Below, piece by piece: positions 1 to 5,065 of a stretch of DNA of 5,065 bases; position 1 is the first letter of the stretch; the number at the start of each line of letters is the position of its first letter. This DNA comes from Granulosicoccaceae bacterium. GTDB lineage: Bacteria > Pseudomonadota > Gammaproteobacteria > Granulosicoccales > Granulosicoccaceae. A program made the translations under genes and the position numbers. The notes under the pieces were generated by a model. That model saw only the letters and a list, made by a program, of their open reading frames with translations. It searched no databases and was not told the DNA's origin. The stretch lies in NCBI GenBank assembly GCA_023301405.1, contig JALZUX010000505.1:1-5065 (forward strand), in the 5' to 3' direction.

Positions 1-327
1 TTAGGGTATTTCCTTGCGGATCGCAATGAAAGACTGGGGGACGCAGAAAAATACTTGAAGCGTGCCTATGACTTGTTGCCTAATGACCCGGCGATTATAG
101 ATAGCCTGGGCTGGCTGTACTATCGCCAAAGCAAGTTCGAAGAATCAATACGTTTGTTGCGTCAAGCCTATGGGTTGTTGCCAGACGCAGAGATAGCGGC
201 CCATCTTGGTGAGGTATTATGGGTGTCGGGTGATCAACTTGAGGCGACCAGAGTATGGCAGGAAGCCCAGCGTGAATCGCCTGACGATGATCTGTTAAAT
301 GACGTAATGAAAAAATACCAACCTTGA
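1..327 (+). CDS. TPR-repeat protein, C-terminal end (5' truncated by window edge)
   Basis: The frame is open from base 1 to the TGA at 325-327, so the gene starts upstream of the window; the TTG at 55 is internal. The 108 visible residues begin LGYFLADRN and contain tandem helical TPR units. One spans about residues 14-46 of the visible part, with alternating small and aromatic positions (AEKYLKRAYDLLPNDPAIID). The next starts at SLGWLYYRQSKFEESIRLL, and a third covers AEIAAHLGEVLWVSGDQLEA. This C-terminus matches the long TPR protein encoded just before lolB in many gammaproteobacteria (for example Pseudomonas). TPR arrays mediate protein-protein contacts; the partner is not known from sequence. 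The stop lies a few bases before the lolB start, so the two genes are probably co-transcribed. Family assignment is strong, molecular function is not. Confidence 0.88.
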   Translation, partial: LGYFLADRNERLGDAEKYLKRAYDLLPNDPAIIDSLGWLYYRQSKFEESIRLLRQAYGLLPDAEIAAHLGEVLWVSGDQLEATRVWQEAQRESPDDDLLNDVMKKYQP

Positions 328-341
328 AAGCAAGTAGATTT

Positions 342-1001
342 ATGGGTTTTAGAAAATTAGCCGGATGTTTGGTGGCTGTAGTGGCGCTGTCTGCATGTGC
401 TCCAGTGGCTGTAAAGCCAGTGGTTGATCAGGTTGATGCCGCTTTCATCGCTGCGCGTGACGCTAAGTTAGCCGCCTTAAAGCCTTGGCGTGCATTGGGA
501 TCTCTGGTGGTTGATTCAGAATCTCAGGGAGTGATCAACGCCTCGTTCGCCTGGGACGCCAACGCCACCGGGTTTGATATCAGGCTAATCGGGCCGTTGG
601 GGTTAAAGACGTATCGTTTGGTTGAAAACAGCAGCGGAGCCCTAATATACGGTGGCAGCACGGAGTTGCAGGGACCATCAGCTGAAGCACTTTTGCGCGC
701 TGAGCTGGGTGTGGGTATTCCGTTGGCGAGCATGCAAGACTGGGTGGTCGGTCTTCAAGGCTCCGCAGTAAATCCCCAGCGTGATGCCTTAGGCCGCCTA
801 AGCCAAATGGTGGTGACTGAGAATGATCAAACTCAATGGCAAGTGAATTTTGAACGCTATAGCCTGGTTGATGATCTTGATTTACCCAGGACCATTCGGG
901 TTAGCGGTGACGGTGTGGTTATCAAATTGTCGGTAAGAGAGTGGACAATGCCCGGTGTCGTCGGTACTGACCGATTGGTAATACCCGGTGCGGGAAGCTA
1001 G
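342..1001 (+). CDS. lolB: Outer-membrane lipoprotein receptor LolB
   Basis: LolB is the outer-membrane-anchored acceptor that takes lipoproteins from periplasmic LolA and inserts them into the inner leaflet of the outer membrane. The product starts MGFRKLAGCLVAVVALSAC: a short basic n-region, a hydrophobic core and an LSAC lipobox, giving a signal peptide of 18 residues and a lipidated Cys19. Typical LolB landmarks follow in order: PWRALGSL (about residues 48-55), SFAW, DIRLIGPLG (about 79-87), GIPLASMQDWVVG (about 125-137), WQVNFERY, and LPRTIRV near the end, then a basic-hydrophobic strand ending in REW. The length of 219 residues fits the family. An alternative TTG start at 324 would add MKASRF and overlap the upstream TGA stop by four bases; neither start has a convincing Shine-Dalgarno. 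I prefer the ATG because it gives a compact signal peptide. The position between the TPR gene and the ispE remnant is the standard gammaproteobacterial order. Confidence 0.9.
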   Translation: MGFRKLAGCLVAVVALSACAPVAVKPVVDQVDAAFIAARDAKLAALKPWRALGSLVVDSESQGVINASFAWDANATGFDIRLIGPLGLKTYRLVENSSGALIYGGSTELQGPSAEALLRAELGVGIPLASMQDWVVGLQGSAVNPQRDALGRLSQMVVTENDQTQWQVNFERYSLVDDLDLPRTIRVSGDGVVIKLSVREWTMPGVVGTDRLVIPGAGS

Positions 1002-1010
1002 CTGAAGAAA

Positions 1011-1757
1011 ATGACTGACTCTTGAAAGGGGCTGGAAAAAGAAAATTTAATCTGGCGAGCCGCTGATTTGCCAAAAAAACGGCTGAGCAAAATTATTTTT
1101 CATTGCCTGATCGTTATGGTTTCGATATTTTTTTGAAGAAAATATTGGCTATGGAAGGTTAGCTTGGTGGTGGTAGTGCCAACGCGGCAACCGGGCTTGT
1201 TGCCCTTAATCAATTGGGAGGGGTATGAACTATCCTGTTGAAATAGCGGCTGATATTGGTTTGAGATTGGATGTAGACGTGCCTGTTTTTATTCGTGGTC
1301 ACTCAGCATAGGGCGAAGGCATTGGTGAAAAGCTGCAATCGCTAATACTGCTGCAGTGTTGGTATATTGTGATTCATGTCTGCGTTCATGTCAGTGTTGA
1401 TGAATTGTTTTAGACATTCAGAATTGACACGTGATTGCACACCGATCACAATACGCGGCTTCAGCAACGATAGCTCGACAGAAATGCCTTTGAGGCCTTG
1501 GTGTGTGAACAGCAACCGAAGCTCAAAAAAGTGCTAAAATTGTTAGACGAATTCAGTATTGGGTTCTATAGTTCTGGTACTAGGAAATCTGGTGACAGGC
1601 CAAGGCTAACCGGGATCGGATCTTGCCTTTTTCTAGTGTGCTGAATTGAGCAGCAGGTACGAAACGTGCTCTGCGACATCATTGCCAACCTTGGTGAATC
1701 TGGAAGCTGTTTATTGCCAAGGTAAGTAACAAATCACCGTTAGTTCGGGTGGCTTGA
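1011..1757 (+). pseudogene. ispE: Decayed 4-diphosphocytidyl-2-C-methyl-D-erythritol kinase (ispE remnant)
   Basis: An intact IspE phosphorylates CDP-ME in the MEP isoprenoid pathway. Translating all three frames gives collinear IspE pieces. They are: MTDS then TGA (1023); GLEKENLIWRAADL (1029-1070, like IspE EDNLIVRAARLL); GFDIFLKKILAMEG, TAG (1160), LGGGSANAATGLVALNQL (1118-1216, the GHMP ATP-binding motif); VEIAADIGLRLDVDVPVF then IRGHSA, TAG (1309), GEGIGEKLQ to DELF (1237-1410); RHSELTRDCTPITI (1412-1453); LDRNAFEALV to LLDEFS (1474-1557); RLTGIGSCLF (1603-1632), TGA (1642), EQQVRNVL; and WKLFIAKVSNKSPL to TGA (1701-1757). Frame changes fall near 1086-1091, 1217-1240, 1411, 1453-1474 and 1695-1701. 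About 50-60 codons are missing after MTDS, including the PAK(I/L)NL motif with the catalytic lysine. The Asp of DVPVF survives only as text. About 13 extra codons separate DEFS from RLTG. Position between lolB and tRNA-Gln/prs is the normal ispE locus. A functional protein is excluded. Confidence 0.95.
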
Positions 1758-1772
1758 GTTGTAAAACTCAGG
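1753..1772 (+). other. Possible stem-loop with GUAA tetraloop upstream of tRNA-Gln
   Basis: TGAGTT (1755-1760) and AACTCA (1765-1770) pair perfectly around a GTAA loop; the flanking CT and GG can add a wobble and a G-C pair, giving up to 8 bp. The loop is of the stable GNRA type. No T-run follows, so it is not a standard intrinsic terminator. It overlaps the last stop of the ispE remnant and lies about 32 bases before the tRNA. It could be a tRNA precursor leader structure or chance. Confidence 0.3.
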
Positions 1773-1803
1773 CACAATGGGGTAACAACAAGTTGTACCA
1801 AAT

Positions 1804-1879
1804 TGGGGCGTAGCCAAGCGGTTAAGGCACCGGGTTTTGATCTCGGCATGCGAAAGTTCGAATCTTTCCGCCCCAGCCA
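1804..1879 (+). tRNA. tRNA-Gln (anticodon TTG)
   Basis: The 76-base gene folds as a full cloverleaf. The acceptor stem is TGGGGCG (1804-1810) with CGCCCCA (1869-1875), seven pairs. The D stem is GCC/GGC around AAGCGGTTAA. The anticodon stem is CCGGG (1830-1834) with CTCGG (1842-1846), including one G-T pair. The loop TTTTGAT places anticodon TTG at 1837-1839, which reads CAA and, by wobble, CAG glutamine codons. The variable loop is five bases. The T stem GAAAG/CTTTC (1852-1856, 1864-1868) closes loop TTCGAAT. Discriminator G1876 is followed by an encoded CCA (1877-1879). The U1-A72 first pair and overall sequence resemble proteobacterial tRNA-Gln. A tRNA-Gln between ispE and prs is a known arrangement in Pseudomonas and relatives. 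Confidence 0.97.
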
Positions 1880-1888
1880 TATTTTTAG

Positions 1889-1907
1889 TTACCGTATGCA
1901 ACGGTAA
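1889..1907 (+). other. Small hairpin between tRNA-Gln and prs
   Basis: TTACCG (1889-1894) and CGGTAA (1902-1907) form a perfect 6-bp stem with a seven-base loop, ten bases after the tRNA CCA. The downstream sequence is A-rich rather than T-rich, so it is not a plus-strand intrinsic terminator. It may serve 3' processing of a joint tRNA-prs transcript; this is inference only. Confidence 0.3.
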
Positions 1908-1920
1908 AACAAAACAAATC

Positions 1921-1926
1921 AGGTGG
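1921..1926 (+). promoter_or_regulatory. Ribosome binding site deciding the GTG start of prs
   Basis: AGGTGG lies seven bases before the GTG at 1934, an ideal Shine-Dalgarno spacing. This favours the GTG over the in-frame ATGs at 1949 and 1952, which have only a GGAAAG (1939-1944) close upstream. Confidence 0.6.
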
Positions 1927-1933
1927 GTTTCTG

Positions 1934-2887
1934 GTGTCGGAAAGAAACATGATGATCTTTTCGGGCAAGGCTAATCCAGCTTTAGCACAGAAAATAGTAG
2001 ACAAGCTACGAATTCCGCTCGGTAAAGCGTCAGTCGCTGAGTTTTCAGATAGCGAAACCGCCGTTGAAATTCTAGAGAATGTGCGCGGCCGCGATATATT
2101 CCTGATTCAAACCACCTGCAATCCAACCAATCACAATCTGATGGAAATGCTCATCATGGTTGATGCATTCAGGCGTGCTTCGGTTGATCGTATCACTGCC
2201 GTCATGCCGTACTTTGGTTATGCAAGACAAGACCGCCGAGTACGTTCGGCACGGGTGGCAATTTCTGCCAAGCTTGTGGCTAATATGATTGCAGTCGCCG
2301 GGGTAGATAGAGTCTTAACCGTTGATGTTCATGCTGAACAGATACAAGGTTTTTTCGACATCCCTGTAGACAACGTTTATGCATCACCATTGTTGCTGGG
2401 TGATATCTGGCGGCAGAAATACCAAAACCTTATTGTTGTATCGCCAGACGTCGGCGGCGTGGTCCGTGCTCGGGCTGTAGCCAAGCAACTGGATGACGCT
2501 GATCTTGCCATTATTGATAAGCGCCGTCCGCAGGCCAATATGGCTCAGGTGATGCACATCATTGGTGATGTCAGCGGCAAAACGTGCGTCATCATTGATG
2601 ACATGGTCGATACCGCCGGTACCTTGTGCAAAGCCGCCGAGGCATTGAAAGAACACGGCGCCGTCAAAGTTGTGGCCTACGCTACCCACGCCGTGTTGTC
2701 GGGCAAAGCAATGGAAAATCTACTGAGCTCGGAAATTGACGAGCTGGTCGTTACAGACACTATCCCATTGTCAGAAGAAGCCAGCGCTTGCGGCAAAATC
2801 AGGCAATTGTCAGTCGCTGATATGTTGGCTGAGACCATCCGTAGAATTCATGAAGAAGAGTCAGTCAGTTCAATCTACATGGACTGA
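1934..2887 (+). CDS. prs: Ribose-phosphate pyrophosphokinase (PRPP synthetase)
   Basis: This cytoplasmic enzyme transfers pyrophosphate from ATP to ribose 5-phosphate, making PRPP for purine, pyrimidine, histidine, tryptophan and NAD synthesis. The 317 residues align end to end with bacterial class I Prs (usually 313-315). Visible features are the N-terminal [25 protein letters not shown] (about 48-59), the flexible ATP loop [11 protein letters not shown] (92-102), the PRPP-synthetase signature [11 protein letters not shown] (131-141, His133 metal/ATP-site histidine), [15 protein letters not shown] (170-184), DKRRP (195-199), and the ribose-phosphate-binding loop [12 protein letters not shown] (219-230). 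The C-terminus ends in the conserved EES(V/I)S motif. Two conserved positions differ: FSDSE (37-41) where most enzymes have FSDGE, and DVHA where DLHA is usual. The start is GTG with a good Shine-Dalgarno. The gene follows tRNA-Gln by 54 bases with no obvious terminator between, so read-through from the tRNA or from upstream is likely. Identity is secure. Confidence 0.98.
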   Translation: MSERNMMIFSGKANPALAQKIVDKLRIPLGKASVAEFSDSETAVEILENVRGRDIFLIQTTCNPTNHNLMEMLIMVDAFRRASVDRITAVMPYFGYARQDRRVRSARVAISAKLVANMIAVAGVDRVLTVDVHAEQIQGFFDIPVDNVYASPLLLGDIWRQKYQNLIVVSPDVGGVVRARAVAKQLDDADLAIIDKRRPQANMAQVMHIIGDVSGKTCVIIDDMVDTAGTLCKAAEALKEHGAVKVVAYATHAVLSGKAMENLLSSEIDELVVTDTIPLSEEASACGKIRQLSVADMLAETIRRIHEEESVSSIYMD

Positions 2888-3026
2888 TCGTTCGGCGGTC
2901 TTTATATATACCCATTTTCTTGCCGGTGTAGAGACTTAATAAAGCCCGCATTACTCCGGATTGTTGAAGTATCGGCGCTTTGGTGTGGCAGAATATTGCA
3001 GTTAGGCTATCTAAAAGCCTGATGTT

Positions 3027-3035
3027 TGATATACT
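3027..3035 (+). promoter_or_regulatory. Candidate extended -10 promoter for rplY
   Basis: TGATATACT is an extended -10 element: TG, one base, then TATACT, which matches five of six positions of TATAAT. No good -35 hexamer sits 16-18 bases upstream, as is common for extended -10 promoters. Initiation near 3042 would give a leader of about 74 bases before the rplY ATG. It is the best promoter-like site in the 228-base prs-rplY gap, but no computation or mapping supports it. I see nothing else firm in 2888-3026. Confidence 0.4.
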
Positions 3036-3115
3036 TGATCGGCTTTGCATCGTTTTGGTCGCGAATTGATGCAGATAGCAAATCGTAGAAATACAAAATA
3101 TATAAAGGAAACTCC

Positions 3116-3781
3116 ATGAGCCTCGAATTTAAATTGAGCGCGGAAGTACGCAGTGATTATGGTAAGGGTGCGAGCCGCCGACTGCGTCGAACAAACATGT
3201 TCCCGGGCATTATCTATGGTGGTGGTGGCAACCCCACACCAATATCCTTGAACCACAATGAAGTGCTGAACAACTTGCAGCATGAAGCGTTTTTCTCGCA
3301 CATTTTAACGCTAGATGTCGGTGGTACAAAAGAGCAGGCAATCATCAAGGATATTCATCGTCATCCGTTTAAGCAGCAAATACTGCATATCGATTTCCAG
3401 CGAATTGTCGCCGGTGAAGCGATTACGGTTCGGGTGCCACTGCACTATGTAAATGAAGATACTTGCGTAGGTGTTAAAACCGAGGGCGGATCAATCAACA
3501 AGGTTGAGAACGATATCAGTATTAATTGTCTACCGGCTGATTTGCCTGAATTCATCGAAGTAGATGTAGCCGAACTCAAAATGGGTGAGTCGCTGCATCT
3601 GTCTGATGTGAAATTACCATCAGGTGTTACATCAACTGATTTGGCTCATGGTGCTGACGACGATCAGGATCGAGCAATCGTCGCTGTGCATGCTACTCGC
3701 GTTTCATCACCTGATGCAGCACCAGAAGAAGCCGGCGACGCTGCTGCAGGTGATGCGCCAGCTGAAGGTGGCGAGTCTTAA
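3116..3781 (+). CDS. rplY: 50S ribosomal protein L25, long TL5/Ctc form
   Basis: L25 binds 5S rRNA in the central protuberance of the large ribosomal subunit. The 221-residue product is the long (CTC/TL5) type, not the roughly 95-residue E. coli type. Residues 1-95 are the 5S rRNA-binding L25 domain, with RSDYGKGASRRLRR (12-25), FPGIIYGGG (29-37) and the signature KDIHRHPFKQQILHIDF (78-94). Residues 98-195 form the TL5 C-terminal beta domain: VRVPLHYVNED, GVKTEGGSINKV (119-130), LPEFIEVDVAELKMGESLHLSDVKLPSGV. Residues 198-221 are an Ala/Glu/Gly/Pro-rich acidic, probably disordered tail. AAGGA (3105-3109) lies six bases before the ATG. The gene is followed by pth after 53 bases, the usual rplY-pth pairing, and is likely transcribed with it. 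Confidence 0.97.
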   Translation: MSLEFKLSAEVRSDYGKGASRRLRRTNMFPGIIYGGGGNPTPISLNHNEVLNNLQHEAFFSHILTLDVGGTKEQAIIKDIHRHPFKQQILHIDFQRIVAGEAITVRVPLHYVNEDTCVGVKTEGGSINKVENDISINCLPADLPEFIEVDVAELKMGESLHLSDVKLPSGVTSTDLAHGADDDQDRAIVAVHATRVSSPDAAPEEAGDAAAGDAPAEGGES

Positions 3782-3834
3782 TTTGACTGCTACCTGCTAT
3801 AGTCTTTGGTTTCAGGATCGACTTTGCTAACCCG

Positions 3835-4443
3835 ATGGCTGCTTTTAAGTTAATTGTCGGGTTAGGTAATCCTGGCTCCAAGTATGAAGAAACCCGCCAT
3901 AATGCGGGTTTCTTGTTATTGGATGAAATAGCGCGTGCCTATGACGCAACGTTCACTTTTGAAAAAAAATTTCAAGGTGACACAGCGCGTGTAATGATCG
4001 CCGGTTGTGATATTCGCTTGTTAAAGCCCACCACTTTTATGAATTTAAGTGGTGAGTCAGTACAACCGATGGCGAGCTTTTATCGAATCGAACCCGAACA
4101 AATACTGGTCGCGCATGATGAACTTGATTTGCTGCCAGGTACTATTCGCTTAAAGAAAAGCGGTGGTCACGGCGGTCACAATGGCCTGCGTGACATCATT
4201 AAGCATATGGGCCGCGACTTCTGGCGGATAAGGCTAGGCATTGGTCATCCGGGTGATGCAAAAAAAGTGGTGTCATTTGTCTTGAAGCGCGCACCAAGCT
4301 CCGAATATAGCTTGTTGGAGCGGTCGGTTGATGATGTGATTCGAGAAATGTCGGATATAGCATCGGGTAAGGTAGACAAAGCCATGCAGGTTTTGCACAC
4401 CAAGCCGCCTAAGCCAAAACAAAGTAAAGACAACGCAGAGTAA
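3835..4443 (+). CDS. pth: Peptidyl-tRNA hydrolase
   Basis: Pth cleaves the ester bond of peptidyl-tRNAs that drop off ribosomes, recycling tRNA in the cytoplasm. The 202-residue product has the whole bacterial Pth pattern: IVGLGNPGSKYEETRHNAGF (7-26), with catalytic His22 (E. coli His20) and Asn12; PTTFMNLSG (65-73) with Asn70; LVAHDELDL (91-99) with Asp95; GGHGGHNGLRDI (110-121) with Asn116; and RLGIGHPG (133-140). All catalytic residues expected from E. coli Pth (Asn10, His20, Asn68, Asp93, Asn114) are present. The lysine- and proline-rich tail from about residue 190 is variable in the family. The start is fixed because the conserved domain begins at once. The only upstream purine-rich motif, AGGA at 3814, is 17 bases away, so the Shine-Dalgarno is weak. 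That fits translational dependence on rplY or leaderless-like recruitment, though this is inference. Confidence 0.98.
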   Translation: MAAFKLIVGLGNPGSKYEETRHNAGFLLLDEIARAYDATFTFEKKFQGDTARVMIAGCDIRLLKPTTFMNLSGESVQPMASFYRIEPEQILVAHDELDLLPGTIRLKKSGGHGGHNGLRDIIKHMGRDFWRIRLGIGHPGDAKKVVSFVLKRAPSSEYSLLERSVDDVIREMSDIASGKVDKAMQVLHTKPPKPKQSKDNAE

Positions 4444-4449
4444 ATAGCG

Positions 4450-4463
4450 TTGGCGAATGCCAA
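4450..4463 (+). other. Short stem-loop after pth
   Basis: TTGGC (4450-4454) and GCCAA (4459-4463) form a 5-bp stem around GAAT, seven bases after the pth stop. No T-run follows directly (the nearest T-tract is at about 4492), so it is not a clear terminator; it could be a 3'-end processing stem or chance. Confidence 0.2.
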
Positions 4464-4523
4464 GAATTATCTGAACAAAAATTATGAACAGTTTTTTATT
4501 TCACAGCACCAAGAGCTATCGTC

Positions 4524-5065
4524 ATGGGATTTAAATGCGGCATTGTAGGTTTGCCAAACGTCGGTAAGTCGACACTATTCAATGCCTTGACCAAAGCAGA
4601 GATTGCAGCGGAAAACTATCCGTTTTGCACGATTGAGCCTAATGTTGGTATTGTGCCGGTACCTGACCCTCGTCTTGATAGCTTATCTGAAATTGTAAAA
4701 CCGCAAAAAATTCTGCCTACAACAATGGAATTTGTAGATATCGCAGGCCTGGTGGCTGGAGCGTCAAAAGGTGAAGGTCTTGGCAATAAGTTTTTAGCCA
4801 ACATTCGCGAGACCGATGCAATTGCACACGTGGTGCGCTGCTTTGAAAACGATGATGTTGTTCACGTGTCTGGTAAAGTTGATCCAATCTCAGACATTGA
4901 AGTGATAAACACTGAACTGCTCCTTGCTGATATGGATACCGCAGAAAAAGCGCTATACCGGATTGGCAAAAACGCCAAGTCAGGTAATAAAGAAGCTATT
5001 GCTGAAAAGGCACTGCTTGAAAAAGTAATTGCACATGTTGATGTCGGTAAGCCTGTGCGTTCGCT
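4524..5065 (+). CDS. ychF: Redox-regulated ribosome-associated ATPase YchF/OLA1 (3' truncated by window edge)
   Basis: YchF is a universally conserved Obg-family P-loop protein that prefers ATP over GTP, binds ribosomes and is linked to stress responses. The first 180 codons are visible of about 363. The ATG at 4524 begins [20 protein letters not shown], with the G1/Walker A motif GLPNVGKS at residues 9-16. Next come the G2 region [14 protein letters not shown] (31-44), G3 [17 protein letters not shown] (72-88), and the [16 protein letters not shown] stretch (95-110). The YchF coiled-coil insert follows: [19 protein letters not shown], then charged helices rich in Lys and Glu. AAGAG (4511-4515) is a plausible Shine-Dalgarno eight bases before the start. 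The frame stays open to the window end; the G4 equivalent and TGS-like C-terminal domain lie beyond it. The gene follows pth by 80 bases, the common pth-ychF pair in proteobacteria. Confidence 0.97.
   Translation, partial: MGFKCGIVGLPNVGKSTLFNALTKAEIAAENYPFCTIEPNVGIVPVPDPRLDSLSEIVKPQKILPTTMEFVDIAGLVAGASKGEGLGNKFLANIRETDAIAHVVRCFENDDVVHVSGKVDPISDIEVINTELLLADMDTAEKALYRIGKNAKSGNKEAIAEKALLEKVIAHVDVGKPVRS

Noticed and set aside
55..327. A small complete 90-residue protein starting at TTG 55
   Set aside because: The frame is open to base 1 and the upstream residues (LGYFLADRN) are part of the known TPR protein, so this is the truncated end of a longer gene.
1640..1803. Sigma-70-type promoter for tRNA-Gln/prs within the ispE 3' remnant (TTGAGC, TTGCCA, TTGTAA considered as -35)
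   Set aside because: None has a TATAAT-like hexamer at 16-18 bases; the best pair (TTGTAA with TAACAA) matches the -10 consensus at only three positions.
1002..1803. The gap after lolB as a novel non-coding RNA or unknown gene
   Set aside because: Collinear IspE segments in three frames account for 1011-1757, and the remainder is a short tRNA leader; no need for a new element.
2384..2689. Minus-strand open frame of about 101 codons inside prs
   Set aside because: It lies wholly within the strongly conserved prs gene, has no recognisable protein motif, and is best explained as a shadow of the plus-strand frame.
2882..2900. Possible prs terminator hairpin GACTG ... CGGTC followed by TTT
   Set aside because: Only 5 bp with a G-T pair, a nine-base loop, overlap with the stop codon, and a T-run of just three; too weak to call.
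3011..3301. Minus-strand open frame of about 96 codons across the prs-rplY gap and the start of rplY
   Set aside because: No family resemblance, and it overlaps the conserved L25 coding region; chance opening.
4470..4500. Possible terminator between pth and ychF, with a T-run at 4492-4497
   Set aside because: The only stem ahead of the T-run is CTG/CAG with a long A/T-rich loop; the better TTGGC/GCCAA stem is about 30 bases too early. Not supported.

Overview
The window reads as a chromosomal housekeeping stretch from a gammaproteobacterium with moderate, roughly mid-40s % GC. The order on the plus strand is the classic gammaproteobacterial neighbourhood: TPR protein, lolB, (ispE), tRNA-Gln, prs, rplY (long L25), pth, ychF. 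An outer-membrane lipoprotein receptor (LolB) implies a diderm cell. No transposase, phage gene, CRISPR array or other mobile element is visible, and everything supported lies on one strand.

Bases 1-1001 hold the 3' end of a TPR-repeat protein gene and lolB. Bases 1002-1803 contain no open gene. In the place where ispE (CDP-ME kinase of the MEP isoprenoid pathway) normally sits there is an unmistakable but wrecked ispE. Recognisable IspE segments run in the right order from about 1011 to 1757, but they are scattered over three frames. The remnant has four in-frame stops, about five frameshifts, a missing N-terminal block that includes the catalytic-lysine motif, and a short insertion. This is the main discovery in the window.

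Bases 1804-1879 encode tRNA-Gln (anticodon TTG). Bases 1934-2887 encode ribose-phosphate pyrophosphokinase (prs, GTG start). After a 228-base gap with a candidate extended -10 promoter come rplY (3116-3781), pth (3835-4443) and the first 180 codons of ychF (4524 to the window edge).

The intact genes serve outer-membrane lipoprotein sorting (lolB), PRPP supply (prs), and translation and its quality control (tRNA-Gln, L25, peptidyl-tRNA hydrolase, the ribosome-associated ATPase YchF). Only ispE has decayed, while its neighbours are cleanly open. This points to a specific loss of need for this copy (another ispE, a mevalonate pathway, or host-supplied isoprenoids) rather than to poor sequence quality. 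I see no novel multi-gene system here.
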